From Treponema sp. (GTDB lineage Bacteria > Spirochaetota > Spirochaetia > Treponematales > Breznakiellaceae), in contig JAIRYT010000024.1 in assembly GCA_031267675.1 (NCBI GenBank), positions 1 through 64,000 on the forward strand: a stretch of 64,000 nt of DNA. The letters run 5' to 3'. The position numbers and the translations under genes were made by a program. Positions 29,313-39,900 of the stretch are shown here, piece by piece. Positions within the stretch are counted from its first letter, which is position 1. The number at the start of each line of letters is the position of its first letter. Below the pieces are notes generated by a model, which was not told the origin of the DNA, ran no database searches, and worked only from the letters and a program-made list of their open reading frames with translations.

Positions 29313-29341
29313 ACTATAGCGTACATACAACGTATCGCCAA
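29313..29341 (-). promoter_or_regulatory. Sigma70-like promoter, predicted leaderless
   Basis: On the minus strand, TTGGCG (29336-29341), a 17-base spacer and TATAGT (29313-29318) lie upstream of the lipoprotein. The -10 box is six bases (TAACCC) from the ATG at 29306. There is no Shine-Dalgarno, so the message would start at or next to the ATG. Confidence 0.6.
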
Positions 29342-29342
29342 T

Positions 29343-29984
29343 CTACACTTTTTTGCGGCGTGAGGCGACAAAACGCGAAAAATCGTTTATATTTTTTACA
29401 ACAATTGTTTTATCATAGAGCTCCATGCGGCGCTGGTTGACGAAGTGATCGATAAGCGCCCTTGCCTGGGTAACGCTCATTCCCGCCCAGTGGGCGACAT
29501 CCTCGACATTGGTGGGGAACTCGCGGCGTTCGGTTGTTTTATCAATGGTTGAATTAAATTCATCCATCATAAGAAAAACATCGGCTATCTTTGCCTGGTC
29601 GTCGTCCAGGGTAAGGATCATAAAACGGCGCTTGCTGTCGTAAATGCGCTTGGTAAACATTTTAAGAAGCTTGAGCGCTATCTGGGGGTTTCCCATCATA
29701 AGGATTTCAAAGTTTTGGCGGTTAAATTCCAGCACCTTTACCGTATCCAGGGCGATAGCCGTCGCCGACCGGGGGGAATTTTCAAGTATCGCCATTTCGC
29801 CGAACATTTCCGAAGGTTGAAGAATGTCCAGCGTCTTTTCGATATCGCCGATTATTTTTACCAGTTCGACCCTGCCGGATTGAATAAGGTAGAATGTATC
29901 GCCGGGTTCAAATTCCGAAAAGATCATTTCGCCGGGTTGAAAGATTCTGGCAAAGCGGCCAAAAGCGGCCATATCCATCGCCAT
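29343..29984 (-). CDS. Crp-like cyclic nucleotide-binding regulator
   Basis: This encodes 213 residues. An N-terminal cNMP-binding beta-roll (FEPGDTFYLIQSGRVELVKI, then EMFGEMAILENSPRSATAIA) covers about residues 10-125. A dimerisation helix follows, then a C-terminal winged-helix-like part (TNVEDVAHWAGMSVTQARAL). The EMAILENSPRSATA box is the phosphate-binding cassette region. It is the third gene of a minus-strand run and begins one base after its cNMP/TPR neighbour, with ribosome site TAGGAG. It probably responds to a cyclic nucleotide and binds DNA. The ligand is unknown. Confidence 0.85.
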   Translation of the reverse strand: MAMDMAAFGRFARIFQPGEMIFSEFEPGDTFYLIQSGRVELVKIIGDIEKTLDILQPSEMFGEMAILENSPRSATAIALDTVKVLEFNRQNFEILMMGNPQIALKLLKMFTKRIYDSKRRFMILTLDDDQAKIADVFLMMDEFNSTIDKTTERREFPTNVEDVAHWAGMSVTQARALIDHFVNQRRMELYDKTIVVKNINDFSRFVASRRKKV

Positions 29985-29985
29985 G

Positions 29986-30993
29986 CTAATCTCCTATCAG
30001 GGCCTTAAGCGCCCGTTTTGCTTTAATATTTACGGCATCGTCGTCATCGGTGGTCATGGTAAGAATTTTTTTATAGAAAGTCGCCGCCTGGTTTTTGCGG
30101 CCCAGTTTTTCGTAACTGTAGCCCATAAATAAAAGTCCGCTTCCCAGATCGGGGTGCCGGGGATATTTGGTAATCATGCCGGTAAAGTATTTTATACAGT
30201 CGTCAAATTTATTAAGCAGATAAAGACAGCGGCCGATTTCGTAGGTGCTCTTGGCCGCGTACTCCGGATCATCCCCCGCGTCGACAATTTTTTTAAAGCC
30301 AAGGTACGCCGCCTGGTACTTTTCCTGGCTAATCATGCTTATCGCGTCATAATACGCTTTGGCGGCGTCGCCCAGGCGGGGAGCGGGGGGCGGCTCAAAA
30401 TCGGCCATTACCGAAACCGGCTTGTCTTCCGGAACGCTTACCGCCTGGGGCATTTGGGAACCGCCGTTTGATTCGGCTATTTCCAGATTTTTGGCGGCCT
30501 GGGCGGCGTTTTTGCCCGAGGGATAGTAGGTAAGATAACGGGAAAACACATAACGCGCCTGAAAAAAGCGTTTGTTTTTTAGGTAATACACGCCCACATT
30601 AAAGAGGCCGGCCTCCTGGTTTATTTCCTCGGTATTTTCCATAAGGTTGGACACCTGGCGGTGAATGCGCCTAAGCTGGTTCGAAAAAACCTTGAGCATC
30701 TTCATAATGATGCGGGTATTTGCCTGGGCAAGCGCTTCAAATTCCGGCGGCGTAAACGCCATAATGGAGGTGTCCTGAATGGCAATGGCGTTTTCTTCGC
30801 GCGGATAACGTCCCAGGGCCGACTTAACGCCAAAGAATTCGCCGGGCTGTACCAGATCGTGAACATCTTCGCCTGTTTCGATATCCTGGTAACTTAAGTT
30901 TACCTTGCCCGATTGAACGATAAAGATTTTGTCGGCATTGTCTCCCTGAAAGTAGATTACCGAACCTGAACGGAACTGAAACGGTTTGGGCAT
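29986..30993 (-). CDS. cNMP-binding protein with TPR repeats
   Basis: This encodes 335 residues. Residues about 1-120 form a cNMP-binding domain (YFQGDNADKIFIVQSGKVNL, then GEFFGVKSALGRYPREENAI). After a linker with VFSNQLRRIHRQVSNL, the rest carries TPR-type helices (AAYLGFKKIVDAGDDPEYAA, LLFMGYSYEKLGRKNQAATF). There is no helix-turn-helix, so it is more likely a ligand-controlled scaffold than a transcription factor. It starts four bases from the amidohydrolase stop and is followed after one base by a Crp-like regulator, so the pair is likely co-expressed. Confidence 0.85.
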   Translation of the reverse strand: MPKPFQFRSGSVIYFQGDNADKIFIVQSGKVNLSYQDIETGEDVHDLVQPGEFFGVKSALGRYPREENAIAIQDTSIMAFTPPEFEALAQANTRIIMKMLKVFSNQLRRIHRQVSNLMENTEEINQEAGLFNVGVYYLKNKRFFQARYVFSRYLTYYPSGKNAAQAAKNLEIAESNGGSQMPQAVSVPEDKPVSVMADFEPPPAPRLGDAAKAYYDAISMISQEKYQAAYLGFKKIVDAGDDPEYAAKSTYEIGRCLYLLNKFDDCIKYFTGMITKYPRHPDLGSGLLFMGYSYEKLGRKNQAATFYKKILTMTTDDDDAVNIKAKRALKALIGD

Positions 30994-30996
30994 TTG

Positions 30997-32226
30997 CTAA
31001 TCCCCCGGCTCAAAGGGAAGATAGTCAAGCTCTTTTTTGAAGCCGATTTTTTTTCGGCATTCGCGGTAGAGCCCGGCGGGATCGCCCTTTACAAACATGG
31101 ACCGCCCGTCTACGGTAATTTGGGTATAATCCGCGGGGAGCTTGCCGTCGCACAGATCAAGAAAACGCGTTTCACCAAAGACCGGCATGCCTTCCAGGAC
31201 AAGCAGTTCGATATCATTCATCGAAGAAGCAACCAGATTTTCGTACGGATCGTCATTATTTTGTTTGAGCACCAGAATGTCTGCCAGTTTGCCTTCATCA
31301 AGCACCCCTGTTTTTTCTTCCATCCAAAACGCTTTTGCCGCGTTGGCGGTAACCATCAAAAAAATGGTTTTTGCGGAAAGTTCTTCGCCGTAGAGCCGGC
31401 GGTACAACTGGCGGTCGTACTTAATTTCTTCAAGCAGATTCGCCGAGCCGGTGGCGGAGGAGTCTGTACCGATACACACATTTACGCCCGCGTTAAGCAG
31501 CTTGCGGATTTTGCAGGTAACGTTGAACATAAACATATTTGAAAACCCGCACCAGGAGACGCTTGCCCCGGCGGCGGCGATTTTTTTAATATCGCTGTCG
31601 CTTAATCCTATGCAGTGAACAAACAGGCAGTGATTGTCAAGGAACTTGTTTGCTTCCATATAATCTACGGCGTTAAGCGATTCTTCGTCAAAGCCTTCGG
31701 AAAGGTGGGTTATAAAGGGCCAGGAGTTTTGAACAGCGCGTTCATGTTCCACGGCCAGGCCGTCGCCCCATTTAAGGTCGTAGGAAGAAGATTCGTGGGC
31801 AAGTCCGTATTCAAGGATTGCGCGTACAGGCAGTGTAGGGAGTATTTCGGCGTTAAATTTTTGGGGAAAGTGGTCGTTCACAGTGGTAACGCCGGAAAAC
31901 AGGCATTTATAACCGGAAAGCGCGTAGAGATCTTCGCGGCTAAGCCGGGAGCGTTCTTTAAAGGTTTCCGAAGCCTTAAGGTCGTTGTCCCAGGGAGGCC
32001 AGGTAAAATAGAATTGCCCGCGCCTGGGTCCCACAGCCGGGCGGTAGTTCCCCTGAAGATGATCATGGGTATTGATAAGGCCGGGGTACACACAGGAAGC
32101 GCCCTTTAAGTCCACCGTAACTCTTCCCGAATCGGCGATAACCCTGTCTTTTACGCCCAGTGAAGCTTTGAGGGGTTTTTTGTTTCCGCTTACGATGATC
32201 CCATTGCGTAAAAGAAAATCAGACAA
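30997..32226 (-). CDS. Amidohydrolase family metallo-enzyme
   Basis: This encodes about 409 residues if started at the TTG at 32226, which follows a GGTGGG site. An ATG at 32391 would add 55 residues without family support and would overlap the divergent PHP gene. The metal-binding motif GLINTHDHL, the later HCIG and GTDSSATG segments and the small C-terminal beta domain (EGKLADILVLKQ) place it in the cytosine deaminase/chlorohydrolase-like branch, which removes amino groups from ring compounds. The substrate is not predictable. Some positions differ from typical enzymes (HDH rather than HTH in the first motif). Confidence 0.82.
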   Translation of the reverse strand: MSDFLLRNGIIVSGNKKPLKASLGVKDRVIADSGRVTVDLKGASCVYPGLINTHDHLQGNYRPAVGPRRGQFYFTWPPWDNDLKASETFKERSRLSREDLYALSGYKCLFSGVTTVNDHFPQKFNAEILPTLPVRAILEYGLAHESSSYDLKWGDGLAVEHERAVQNSWPFITHLSEGFDEESLNAVDYMEANKFLDNHCLFVHCIGLSDSDIKKIAAAGASVSWCGFSNMFMFNVTCKIRKLLNAGVNVCIGTDSSATGSANLLEEIKYDRQLYRRLYGEELSAKTIFLMVTANAAKAFWMEEKTGVLDEGKLADILVLKQNNDDPYENLVASSMNDIELLVLEGMPVFGETRFLDLCDGKLPADYTQITVDGRSMFVKGDPAGLYRECRKKIGFKKELDYLPFEPGD

Positions 32227-32374
32227 TACTAACCCACCTTCACCTTTATTGTACGATTCACGCGCCAATCCGTCAATTCCACCTGAATGAAGCGGAGACC
32301 ATACGCGGGAAAAAGAACCATATGCAAGTATCGGCTGTCCTGTCTTTTTCCTGAAGCTTCTGGCATAATAAGGA

Positions 32375-33244
32375 ATGATCGATTTGCACACCCATTCAGC
32401 CGCTTCCGACGGAGATTTGACGCCGGTACAGCTTGTGGAATTTGCCGTACAGCGCGGTCTTTCCGCGTTTGCGCTGACGGATCATGACACGATCGCGGGG
32501 CTTTTGGACGCCGAAACAGCGGCAAAACGGCGGGGAATTCGTTTTATTCCCGGGGTTGAACTTGAAATTCAGACAGAAAGCTTTGATGGAGACGAGGTAT
32601 ATACCAAAATTCCGCCGGTTAAAGGGGAATTTCATCTTTTGGGCCTGAATATAACAAAAATTCTGCCGGAATTTACGGCGGAACTGGCGTATTTAAAGGC
32701 GGCGCGCGAAAAGCGAAACCTCCTTATACTGGAAAAAATGCGGGAGGCGGGCATTGAGGCTTCGTACGAAGAGATTGCCGCCTGTGCGGGCGGCGGCATT
32801 ATCGGCAGGCCCCATTTTGGCGCGTATTTGATCAAACGGCGCGTTGTACGCAGCATAAAACAGGCTTTTGACCGCTATTTGGGAAAGGGCCGGCCGTTCT
32901 ATGCGCCCAGGGCCGGGGTGGAATTTTCGCGCGCGCTGGAACTGATTCACAGGGCAGGGGGAAGGGCGGTGCTGGCGCATCCCATGTCGCTGTATTTATC
33001 GTGGGGCAGGCTTCCCGATTATATTGCCTGTCTGGCGGTCAACGGCCTTGACGGTATCGAGGCCTGGCATCCGACAGCCATTCCCAATGCCTGCCGCCGC
33101 CTTGAATCGCTGGGGCGGGATTTGGGTCTGGGTATAAGCGCCGGAAGCGACTTTCACGGTTCGGCCCGTCCCGAACGCCGGCTGGGGATAAGTTCCGGCG
33201 GCAGGAAGATAGGCGACGAATTTTTAGCGGTCATTGACTCGTAA
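32375..33244 (+). CDS. PHP-domain phosphoesterase (YciV/RNase AM-like)
   Basis: This encodes 289 residues. Metal ligands are visible in order: DLHTHSAASDGDLTP at the N-terminus, LTDHDT, GVELEI, GRPHFG, AHPMS and SAGSDFHG near the end. The family hydrolyses 3',5'-bisphosphate nucleotides or trims RNA 5' ends. The ATG follows AAGGA. The end overlaps the uvrC 3' end on the opposite strand by 14 bases. The gene is divergent from the amidohydrolase. Confidence 0.9.
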   Translation: MIDLHTHSAASDGDLTPVQLVEFAVQRGLSAFALTDHDTIAGLLDAETAAKRRGIRFIPGVELEIQTESFDGDEVYTKIPPVKGEFHLLGLNITKILPEFTAELAYLKAAREKRNLLILEKMREAGIEASYEEIAACAGGGIIGRPHFGAYLIKRRVVRSIKQAFDRYLGKGRPFYAPRAGVEFSRALELIHRAGGRAVLAHPMSLYLSWGRLPDYIACLAVNGLDGIEAWHPTAIPNACRRLESLGRDLGLGISAGSDFHGSARPERRLGISSGGRKIGDEFLAVIDS

Positions 33245-35162
33245 GGGCCGCTTCGGCAAGGTCCGCGGTGTCCCCGGAGCCGATCCGCGCGCGGGCCTCT
33301 ACGGGTGCCTTTTCTTTAAGGGCAAGGGCCACGGCCGCGCGCGCCGCTTCGGCTGTTTCAGCCGAACAGCGGATTATGTTGGCGATGGTTTCGCTGTCCG
33401 CCTCGGCGATTTCTTCCAGGCTGCCAAAATGCCGCATCAGCGCGGCGGCCCGGCGTTTGCCGATTCCCTTTACCGATTCCACTATTTCAAGCCGCAGACT
33501 TTTGGAACGAAGCAGCTGGTTTAGGCCGGTCGCGAAACGGTGGGTTTCGTCGCGTACCTGTTGAAGTAATTTAAGGGCGTCGCTGCGGCGCGAAAGTTTT
33601 ACGGGCTGCCGCGCGCCGGGGAGCCAGATTTCCTCGTCGCGTTTGGCAAGTCCGGCGACGCCGCAGTGTATTTCCAGTTTTTCAAGAACGGCTTTGGCGG
33701 CGTTTACCTGGCCAATGCCGCCGTCAATCAGTATTAAACCGGGCAGGGGCTGTTTTTCTTCAAGCAGCCGTGAATAACGCCGTTCCACCGCTTCGCGTAT
33801 CGCGGCAAAGTCGTCGACAATGCCGATCACGGAACGGAGCCGGAAGTGGCGGTAATTCTTTTTGTCGGGCGCGCCGTTTTTAAACGAGACAAGCGAAGCG
33901 ACCGGGTATTTTCCATCAAGCTGGGCGATGTCGAAGCCTTCGATTGTTTCCGGTTTTTGCTCAAGCCCCAGTACGTTTTTTAGTTCTTCCAGCGCGGGTC
34001 CGCCGGCCCGCTCGCGTACACGGCGGTGCAAATCTTCCAGCGCGTTTTGCCGTACCATTGCCAGAATGGCCCCGTGGTGCCGTTCTTCCGGCGCGACAAA
34101 TAAACGCGGCGCAAGGGGAAACTGTTCCGTAAACCAGGTCATAAGCGAAGCGGGATCCCATGTTTCAGTGTCCGGATCGGCGGTATAACGCGCCTCCTGT
34201 TCAGCGGCATACGCCGGGTCGCCGGCGGCAGAGAGCGCCTGCACATAAATTTGGGCGGGCGGCGGATTGTCGCGGTGGTAATAGGCCATGATAAAGCTTT
34301 CCAGCGCTTCCCCTTCGTCAGAGGCGCAGCGGGCGCGGTACAATTCCCTGCCGGTCAGCTTGCCGCCGCGCATGGAAAAAACAGAAAAACAGGCAAGCAC
34401 GCCTTCGCAGGACCAGGCGATATAATCCCGTGACAGCGGGTCAAAATCAATCACGTCGCTTGATTCGCCAAAACCGGCGATTTGGCTAATCGCGTTGCGG
34501 ATTTTGGCGGCCTGTTCAAAATGCAGGGCGGCGGATTCCCTCTTCATTTCGTTTTCAAGACGGGAAAGCAGGCTGGCGGTGTTTCCCTCAAGGAGATCCC
34601 GTACCTGCTGTACATACACGTTATACTCAGACGCGCCAACGCGGCCGCAGCAGGGAGCGCGGCAGCGGCCGATATGGTAATACATACAGGGCGCGCTGCG
34701 TTTTTTTAGGGTGCGGCACTTTCGCAGGGGAAAGAGCCGGTCGACCATTTCGAGCATTTTGTCGATTGCGCCAATATTGGAAAAGGGTCCAAAATAGGAG
34801 GAACCGTCCTCGATAATATGGCGGGTGCGGAACACGCGGGGAAACGGCAGCGTGGTAAGGCGTATCATGGGATAGGTTTTGCCGTCTTTAAGACTGATGT
34901 TATATTTTGGGTTGTGTTGTTTTATAAGGGTGTTTTCAAGAAGCAGCGCCTCGTATTCATTTTTGACACTGATTGTTTCAAGCCCTGCCGCGCGGTCAAG
35001 AAGCGTCCGGGTTTTGATATCTTTGGCGCCGGCAAAATAGGAGCCAAGGCGTTTTCGCAGTACGCGGGCTTTTCCCACATAGATAATGTTGTTTTCTCCA
35101 TCGCGAAAAATATACACGCCGGAGGTGAGCGGCGCTTCCGCCGCGATTTTTTTCAAATTCAT
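33231..35162 (-). CDS. uvrC: Excinuclease ABC subunit C
   Basis: This encodes 643 residues, slightly over the typical 600-620. The order of domains is GIY-YIG nuclease (GVYIFRDGENNIIYVGKARV, residues about 17-36), a cysteine-containing loop (CMYYHIGRCRAPCCGR), the UVR segment near 205, the RNase H-like endonuclease with ILIDGGIGQVNAA, and two helix-hairpin-helix motifs (VKGIGKRRAAALMRHFGSLE). UvrC makes both incisions in nucleotide excision repair. The last ~20 residues are variable. Confidence 0.95.
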   Translation of the reverse strand: MNLKKIAAEAPLTSGVYIFRDGENNIIYVGKARVLRKRLGSYFAGAKDIKTRTLLDRAAGLETISVKNEYEALLLENTLIKQHNPKYNISLKDGKTYPMIRLTTLPFPRVFRTRHIIEDGSSYFGPFSNIGAIDKMLEMVDRLFPLRKCRTLKKRSAPCMYYHIGRCRAPCCGRVGASEYNVYVQQVRDLLEGNTASLLSRLENEMKRESAALHFEQAAKIRNAISQIAGFGESSDVIDFDPLSRDYIAWSCEGVLACFSVFSMRGGKLTGRELYRARCASDEGEALESFIMAYYHRDNPPPAQIYVQALSAAGDPAYAAEQEARYTADPDTETWDPASLMTWFTEQFPLAPRLFVAPEERHHGAILAMVRQNALEDLHRRVRERAGGPALEELKNVLGLEQKPETIEGFDIAQLDGKYPVASLVSFKNGAPDKKNYRHFRLRSVIGIVDDFAAIREAVERRYSRLLEEKQPLPGLILIDGGIGQVNAAKAVLEKLEIHCGVAGLAKRDEEIWLPGARQPVKLSRRSDALKLLQQVRDETHRFATGLNQLLRSKSLRLEIVESVKGIGKRRAAALMRHFGSLEEIAEADSETIANIIRCSAETAEAARAAVALALKEKAPVEARARIGSGDTADLAEAALTSQ

Positions 35163-35192
35163 GGGTTAAACGGCCGATATTCTATAAACGAT

Positions 35193-36878
35193 ATGTGCAA
35201 AAAAATTTTCATAACGCTGTTATTCTACTGCGTTTTTACCCAAACTGCCAGTCTGGCCGCTTCCGAGCGGACGCTGTATCTGGGCGGACAGGCCGGCTGG
35301 AAGATGATAGAAAAACGTACCCAGGTGGAGGAGTTTCAGGCGGTGCGGCCCCGTTCCGTGCTTGCGCTTTCTTCCGCCTGGACCGCTTCGTCGTCAAATG
35401 GAGCCTCGGAGCAGGCGCCGGGTTATGACGAAGTGCTGGCGCTTTACAGTCAAATCCGTAACTTTCCCGCCCGCGAGTCCGCCCTGGATGCGGCGCTCAG
35501 TTTTGACGAAGACGGTCCGCGCGGGTACCGGGACAGCATGGGAAATTATGCGGTCGAAATTTCTGACGGCGTACTGGCATCGGGGAAACGCTGGGCGCGT
35601 TATGGAAACGGCGCTGCGGTGTTTGCCGGCGGGGAACAGGAAGTTGTTTTACGTCCGCTTCGAAACGCCCTGTTTGCGCCGGGCCGCAGTGTACGGAATT
35701 TTAGCATCGAATTTTGGCTGTACCCGAATACCCTTGAAAACGGGGAGCAGATTCTTGCCTGGAGAAGTTTTGGCAAACAGCGGATATATTGCGAGGCGCA
35801 AAAAAACCGGCTTCAATGGAGCTTTCAGGATTTTTTTGCCGCGCCGGACGAAAGGAAACTGGATATTACGATAACGAGCCGTACGGTGGTGGTTCCCCGA
35901 AAATGGAGCCATCATTTAATCAGATATAACGCCGATACCGGCTTGCTTGAGTATGTTATAAACGGCCGCGTGGAAGACGCGGCCTATACAACGGCAAGCG
36001 CCAGGGAAAACGGCGATGTCTACACGCCGCTTTTAAGCCGCGACGGACGCTTTGAGCTGGGCGGCCGCTTTTCGGGAATGCTTGATGAATTTAGAATTTA
36101 TAAACGCGTTATTGAAGCGCCGGGAAGAACGGCGCTTGAGGAGCAAAACAGGACAGCGCTGGAATTGCCGGAGCTTTCAAAGTTTCCCCGCGGCGGCGGC
36201 CGCATTGAAACACAGGCCGTCGATCTGGGCGAAGCGGGAAGCAGGCTGCTGCGCATTGAGGCGAGCGGCGGGACCCTTGGAGGCGCGGCGGGCCGCCGGA
36301 TGACGGTAAAAAATACGTATACCGGCGGGGGAAATTTTCGCTTTGCCGACCATTCCGCCGTACAATTTTTTGTACGTTCCGGCGAAGAGCCGTACCGCCT
36401 TGCCGAACAGGCGTGGATTCCCGTTATGCCGTCCGCCGCCATTACCGCGGCGCAGGGCCGCTATGTTCAAATTGCCGCGGCGTTTTATCCTTCGGGGGAT
36501 TGTGAAAGTTCCCCGTATCTGGAAACAATTAAACTGGTTTACGACAGCAATGATCCGCCCTGGCCGCCTTCCATGGTTGTCGCCCGAGCGCAGGACGGCG
36601 CGGTGGAACTTTCCTGGCGGAGCAGCCCCGACAGCGACACGCGGGGTTATCTTGTTTACTACGGAACAAAAAGCGGCGTATATTACGGCGAGGGATCTCC
36701 GGGGGCTTCGCCGCTTGACGCGGGAAACCGTACCAGTCTTCGCATTGACGGCCTGCGTAACGGCGTATTGTATTTCTTTGCGGTGGCGGCATACGATGGA
36801 AAAGGGCCGGTTGGTTTTCATGAGGGAAAATTCTCAAAAGAAACAGTCGCGCGGCCCCTTAGGTCCAGCGTAAATTGA
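35193..36878 (+). CDS. Secreted LamG-like / fibronectin type III protein
   Basis: This encodes 561 residues from the ATG at 35193 (MCKKIFITLLFYCVFTQTAS), which gives a signal peptide ending near AASA-like text. Upstream in-frame ATGs belong to the opposite-strand uvrC. Residues about 120-300 resemble a concanavalin/LamG domain (FSIEFWLYPNTLENGEQILA, then KWSHHLIRYNADTGLLEYVI, and FSGMLDEFRIYKR). A C-terminal fibronectin type III domain follows (PPSMVVARAQDGAVELSWRS to VLYFFAVAAYDGKG). It is probably an outer surface or periplasmic carbohydrate- or protein-binding factor. No Shine-Dalgarno is present, and TATAAA lies four bases before the ATG. Confidence 0.75.
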   Translation: MCKKIFITLLFYCVFTQTASLAASERTLYLGGQAGWKMIEKRTQVEEFQAVRPRSVLALSSAWTASSSNGASEQAPGYDEVLALYSQIRNFPARESALDAALSFDEDGPRGYRDSMGNYAVEISDGVLASGKRWARYGNGAAVFAGGEQEVVLRPLRNALFAPGRSVRNFSIEFWLYPNTLENGEQILAWRSFGKQRIYCEAQKNRLQWSFQDFFAAPDERKLDITITSRTVVVPRKWSHHLIRYNADTGLLEYVINGRVEDAAYTTASARENGDVYTPLLSRDGRFELGGRFSGMLDEFRIYKRVIEAPGRTALEEQNRTALELPELSKFPRGGGRIETQAVDLGEAGSRLLRIEASGGTLGGAAGRRMTVKNTYTGGGNFRFADHSAVQFFVRSGEEPYRLAEQAWIPVMPSAAITAAQGRYVQIAAAFYPSGDCESSPYLETIKLVYDSNDPPWPPSMVVARAQDGAVELSWRSSPDSDTRGYLVYYGTKSGVYYGEGSPGASPLDAGNRTSLRIDGLRNGVLYFFAVAAYDGKGPVGFHEGKFSKETVARPLRSSVN

Positions 36879-36908
36879 GCGTACATGCATCGTACATGTA
36901 TATATAAT
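36875..36908 (+). promoter_or_regulatory. Promoter region with CGTACATG direct repeat
   Basis: TTGAGC (36875-36880), an 18-base spacer and TATATA (36899-36904, overlapping TATAAT at 36903-36908) could drive the TPR gene. The spacer holds CGTACATG twice (36880-36887 and 36891-36898) separated by CAT, which may be an operator. All of this is inferred from pattern alone. Confidence 0.4.
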
Positions 36909-36922
36909 GTGCAGGGGAGAAG

Positions 36923-39900
36923 ATGAGTCCTGACGCAGCGGATATTTTTGACAGGGCTCAGGGTTCATCTCGGGTAGGGGATCATGAGGAAGCGGAACGG
37001 CTTCTAAAACTCTACCTGGTAAAAGAACCCGGAGACCGCAAAGCCCATCTCCTTCTTGGGGCGACGCTTGCCAAAGAGGGAAAAACCGTCGCGGCTACGG
37101 ACGAATTTACCACCATGCTGGCGAAAGATCCCCGCGATGTGGAAGCGCTCAACAATCTTGCCGTGCTTTACCGGCGGCAGGATAAATTACAGGACGCGCT
37201 GGGCGTTCTTATGGAAGCGATCGATATTGATCCGACCCGCGCGGAGTTTCACTATAATATAGGCAACATTCATAAACAACTGGGGAATTTAAAGGCCGCT
37301 TCAATGGCGTACGCCAGGGTGGTTGAATTAAATCCCGAATATGTACACGCCTACAATAATCTGGGCACCATTCATGAACAGCTGCATGAATATGAAAAAG
37401 CCTACAATATGTTTCGCAAGGGGCTTTCGCTTGATCACAATAATCCCACCCTGCATTTTAATTATGGCGTAGCGCTTGAAGCAAACGGCAAGCTGAATGA
37501 CGCGCTTGCCGAATACAAGGCGGCGGTTCGCAGCAAACCCGGCTGGTACCAGGCCATGAACAATATGGGGATTGTTCTTTTTAAACAGGGACAGCATTCA
37601 AAAGCGATGGATACCTTTAACCGTATCCTTCACGCCGATCCCCATAATGCGGAAGCGCTTAACAATATGGGCGTCGTGCAGGCCGATCAGGGAAAAATAA
37701 AAGACGCGGTCGCAAATTACCGGCGGGCCATTGAATGCGATCCGCGCTATATAAAAGCGGTTGTCAATCTGGAGCAGGTCCTTGAAAATTCAGGGGATTT
37801 TGCCGATGCGGTACTGGAACTTGAAAAACTCAGCAAGCTTGTACCCAACAGCGCGGACCTTCACGGACGGCTTGCGGCGCTGTATTTAAAACTTGACCGT
37901 TATCCTGAAGCGTTAAACGAATCAAACGCCGCGCTTGAATGGGAACCCGAAAATATTCAGGCGCTGCGCATAAAAGGCGCTACTGAACGGATGATGGGTA
38001 ATGACGGCGAAGCAAAAAAAGCGTTTCAAAAAATTCTTTCGCTTGATCCGGGAAATTACATGTTCCAGCTTGATCTGGCGGATATTCATTTTAAACACCG
38101 GGAATACAAACAGGCGGAAGCGCGGATTATGGCGTATCTGCAGCGCCGTCCGAATGACCGCAGCGCCAAAATGCTTTTGGGCCGTGTATACGCGGCAATG
38201 GGAAACCGTACTCACGCGATTCAAATATTCGACGAACTTTTAAAGGCCGATCCCAATGATACCGAAGCGCTGACAATGGCGGCAGAACTTCACAAAGACG
38301 CCGGTGAAACGGAAAAGGCGCTGCGTACTGCGGACAAGCTGGTAAACCTTCAGGGAAAACGGGCGACATCGAACGATTTGGACGACCTGAATAAGTCGCT
38401 TAGTTTTTATGAAAAAGCGGTCAAGGCGTATTCTTCGGACACCACCGATTTGTGGGATAAAAATCTAAAACTGTTTTCCGAAGCGACCGCCGGCGATAAA
38501 AAACCGGAAGAAGAAGACCTGTTTCTTGGCGCGGCGGAAAAAACTCCCTTTATCGATGAAGAAACGGAATCGATATTTATTGAAGATTCTGAACCGGAAG
38601 ACGATGTGGATTTATTTTTGGAAGACGAGCTTCCCCTGCTGGAAGAAGAAGCGCTTCCCGATATGTCGCTGAACAGTTTGGTTGACAGCGGATCGCGGCG
38701 GGGCGCTGACGCGGCGGGTGAGAGCGCGCCCGCGAAAAACGAACCGTCATTTGATCCGTTCGGTTCCGGCGCGTTCGGGCCCGAACCGCAGATGCCCCGG
38801 CAGCCCCAGATGCCGCAGTCGAGGCCCGAACAACTATACCCGCCGGCGCAGGAAATGCCGCAGCAAACGCCGGCGCCGCAGGCCCAGCAGCCGCCGCCGG
38901 TGCAGCAGGAGCAACAATCGCCGATGCAGCCGGAAATGCCGCAACAATCGCCGGTGCAGCCGCAAACGCCGCAGCCAACGCCGCAGGCCCAGCAGCCGCC
39001 GCCGATGCAGCAGGAAATGCCGCAACAGCAACCGCCTCCGCAAACGCAGCAATATCCGCCGCCGCAACAACAGCAAGCGCCGGCGGAAACGCAGCAATAC
39101 CCGCCGACACCAACGCCGCCGGCGCAGCAGTACCCGCAGTCTCCGGAAACGCCGCAACAGCACGCGCCGGAAATACCTCGGCAGCAACCACCGCAATATC
39201 CGCCTCGGCAGCAGCCGCAAACGCCGCCGCCGCAGCAAATGCCGCAGCAACAACCGCCGCGTCAACAAGCGCCCAATATGCCTGACGATTCATATTTGCC
39301 GCCCATCGATGAGGAAGAGGAAGAGGACGAGACGGTTTCTTTTGTTGACGACGGCGAGGAAACAGCCGAAACATGGGACAAAGATATCGGCGAAGAAGCG
39401 GAGAACATTGAACCCCGGACATCTGAGCCGGAAGAAGATACCGGCGGCGAAGAGCCGGAAAATTTTGAACCGGAAATACCAACGCCGGAAGAAGAACCCG
39501 AGGGCGAAATACCGTTACTGGAGTTTGGCGGCGAGACAGGCGAATTCCCCTCTGACGGCGAAGAAGTGTTGTTTGGCGACGCCGAAACCGAAAACCTTGA
39601 AGCGCCGGCGGAAACACCGGCCGGAGCCGAAGAAAAAGAAAAAGAAAAAGCGGAAATGGAAGCGGAAAAACCGCCTGAATTTGAAGAACCAAAAACAGAA
39701 GCGCCCGAAAATTCGCCGGAAAAAGAAAATAAATTGACCAAAAGTTCAATTATTGATTTAATGAAATATCTAAAAGGTCTGGCCGGGGATCTTCCCGATA
39801 CAAAGCGCGAAAACTTTATGAAGAGCGACGCCCGCCTTTCGATGGAATATGTGATCAATACACTTGACGGAAAAGAAGGCCTGTTTAAGGGAGTGCGGCA

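Noticed and set aside
38577-39749. 390-codon minus-strand frame and a long plus-strand frame through the Pro/Gln-rich region
   Set aside because: Low-complexity DNA opens several frames at once; the Ala/Phe- and Arg-rich products are artefacts of the CCGCAG repeats in the TPR gene.
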